This document shows, one piece after another, positions 63,300 through 64,000 of a stretch of DNA of 64,000 nucleotides. Position 1 is the stretch's first letter, and each line of letters opens with the position of its first letter. The position numbers and the translations under genes were made by a program. The DNA lies in NCBI RefSeq assembly GCF_030698125.1, contig NZ_JAUYNV010000033.1, forward strand, positions 62,001 to 126,000. Reading direction: 5' to 3'. The stretch is from Methyloversatilis sp. Its GTDB lineage: Bacteria; Pseudomonadota; Gammaproteobacteria; Burkholderiales; Rhodocyclaceae. A model generated the notes under the pieces. That model did no database searches and was not told where the DNA came from. It worked only from the letters and a program-made list of their open reading frames with translations.

Positions 63300-63419
63300 G
63301 ATGGGCCTCGTTCAGAGCCATGCATCCCTTCCCCGCGAAGGCGACTGCTCAGGTGTTGTTTCTGATGATGTGAGTCCGCGGCCCCGCGCCGCCGGACGGT
63401 GCTGCACGAACGGTTCGGT

Positions 63420-63623
63420 TCAGCCGGCGGCGAAATCGATCACGTAGCGGTACTGCTTGCCGCAATCGATGATCACTTCCTTCTGCCCGCGCTTGAGCAG
63501 GCGCACTTCCACACTGAGCGACCCGAAGCCGTCATGCCGTATCAGCTCGTCGAGCAGGCCGGCAAGTCGGGATTTCAGGGCGTCTGAAGATGAAGCGTCC
63601 AGACCTGACGTGGCGTCGTGCAT
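63420..63623 (-). CDS. Small protein at the head of the Fur-controlled heme operon
   Basis: 67 residues: an N-terminal helix (DALKSRLAGLLDELIRHDGFG) followed by SVEVRLLKRGQKEVIIDCGKQYRYVID. The second part has the 'LL..gqkEvII..GkqYR' pattern reminiscent of hemin-uptake protein HemP, but the usual C-terminal LILTK is absent and the length and N-terminus differ. Starts about 52 bases downstream of a Fur box; the PEP-CTERM gene follows after 120 bases on the same strand. Probably a small regulator or carrier in heme uptake; function not established. Confidence 0.7.
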   Translation of the reverse strand: MHDATSGLDASSSDALKSRLAGLLDELIRHDGFGSLSVEVRLLKRGQKEVIIDCGKQYRYVIDFAAG

Positions 63624-63674
63624 GGTGACCGGAATGTCCGGCGCGGCTGGGCCGCGCTGTGTTGAACCGGTTCA

Positions 63675-63693
63675 AATAATAATGATTCTCAGT
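63675..63693. promoter_or_regulatory. Fur box upstream of heme-uptake operon
   Basis: AATAATAATGATTCTCAGT: the same ATGATTCTC half as the Fur box at 56346, with a more degenerate left half, in a locally AT-rich patch. It lies 52 bases before the small gene that heads the PEP-CTERM/hmuSTUV series. Confidence 0.75.
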
Positions 63694-63759
63694 TCGGTGT
63701 CAAGCTAAACGAGCTGGAAAGAGGCGGGAGCTTGCTCCGCTGGTGCGCAGTGCGCAGGT

Positions 63760-64000
63760 TCAGCTGGCCTGCGGACGCAACACGAAGCGGTCGGTCAGGG
63801 CGGGCGTGCCATGTGGCGTGACCGAGGGGTTGAGCACATCGAGGAGATACGCGCCTTCGCCCAGCCGCGCAAAACTTGATGCGTCGATCCAGTATTCGCA
63901 GCCGGCGATTTCGCCCAGCTTCACGTCGGACTCGCCGAGCGCGATCGAGCCGATGGGCCGGCACAGCGGCTGCACGCTTTCAGCCATCGCATCGTGGCGG
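63760..64000 (-). CDS. DUF779-like protein, 5' end beyond window
   Basis: The 3' part (about 80 codons) of a gene whose frame is open to the window end. The sequence PLCRPIGSIALGESDVKLGEIAGCEYWIDASSFARLGEGAYLLDVL matches the C-terminal half of DUF779 proteins (pattern MCYP...G..DVLLGEIAG..FYI...Q), short proteins often found beside aldehyde dehydrogenase genes. An ATG at 63987 exists, but the conserved region extends upstream of it, so the true start is outside. The family call is moderately sure; the function is unknown. Confidence 0.65.
   Translation of the reverse strand, partial: RHDAMAESVQPLCRPIGSIALGESDVKLGEIAGCEYWIDASSFARLGEGAYLLDVLNPSVTPHGTPALTDRFVLRPQAS

Noticed and set aside
1-64000. 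CRISPR array, insertion sequence, prophage or tRNA gene
   Set aside because: No regularly spaced repeats, transposase or integrase-like protein, or convincing cloverleaf was seen; the repeats present are palindromic elements only. A covariance-model tRNA scan could still find something missed by eye.

Overview
The window is high-GC, densely packed bacterial DNA with many stop/start overlaps (ATGA and TGATG) and no rRNA, tRNA, CRISPR array or insertion sequence that I could see. The gene set points to a methylotrophic betaproteobacterium, most like Methyloversatilis or a near relative. The evidence is a nearly complete tetrahydromethanopterin (H4MPT) formaldehyde-oxidation island, three PEP-CTERM secreted proteins, and Rhodocyclales-like housekeeping genes. 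The genus is an inference; the methylotrophy rests directly on recognisable genes.

Layout. 1-2301: the 3' part of alaS, carrying an in-frame palindromic repeat, plus a small exported protein. 2325-6622 (minus): an HDOD and a degenerate EAL-HDOD signalling protein, a phosphomannomutase/phosphoglucomutase, and a TetR regulator whose upstream region holds two dyad operators. 6739-10329 (plus): etfB, etfA and an acyl-CoA dehydrogenase. 10330-13678: a duplicated gene end with a REP-like hairpin, the YlqF-type GTPase, a DUF1223 protein and a PEP-CTERM protein with a possible Fnr box. 13850-18299: a gamma-glutamyltransferase-like enzyme, a CLC antiporter, a hairpin-rich gap and a YfcG-like glutathione transferase.

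18463-31087 is the C1 island. Running leftward are orf17 (RFAP synthase), mtdB, orfY, mch, orf5, orf7 and fae. Running rightward from the same 261-bp divergent promoter are fhcB, fhcA, fhcD, fhcC and an uncharacterised gene. Fae condenses formaldehyde with H4MPT, MtdB and Mch oxidise and hydrolyse the adduct, and Fhc releases formate. Orf17, orf5, orfY and orf7 probably make the pterin and methanofuran-like cofactors.

31249-40291: a frameshifted P-type ATPase, a Na/phosphate cotransporter, a CPA2 antiporter, a tandem universal stress protein and a sensor histidine kinase. 40696-45319 (minus): a poly-GlcNAc-type exopolysaccharide operon whose first gene encodes a PEP-CTERM protein. 45717-53959: serC-serB, two small exported or metallopeptidase-like proteins, a 1311-residue FAD/Fe-S oxidoreductase and a YdjM-type membrane protein. 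54021-63694 is an iron region: a siderophore receptor and feoAB plus a small Cys-rich gene diverge from one Fur box. A second Fur box precedes a small protein, a PEP-CTERM protein and hmuSTUV. The window ends inside a DUF779-like gene.
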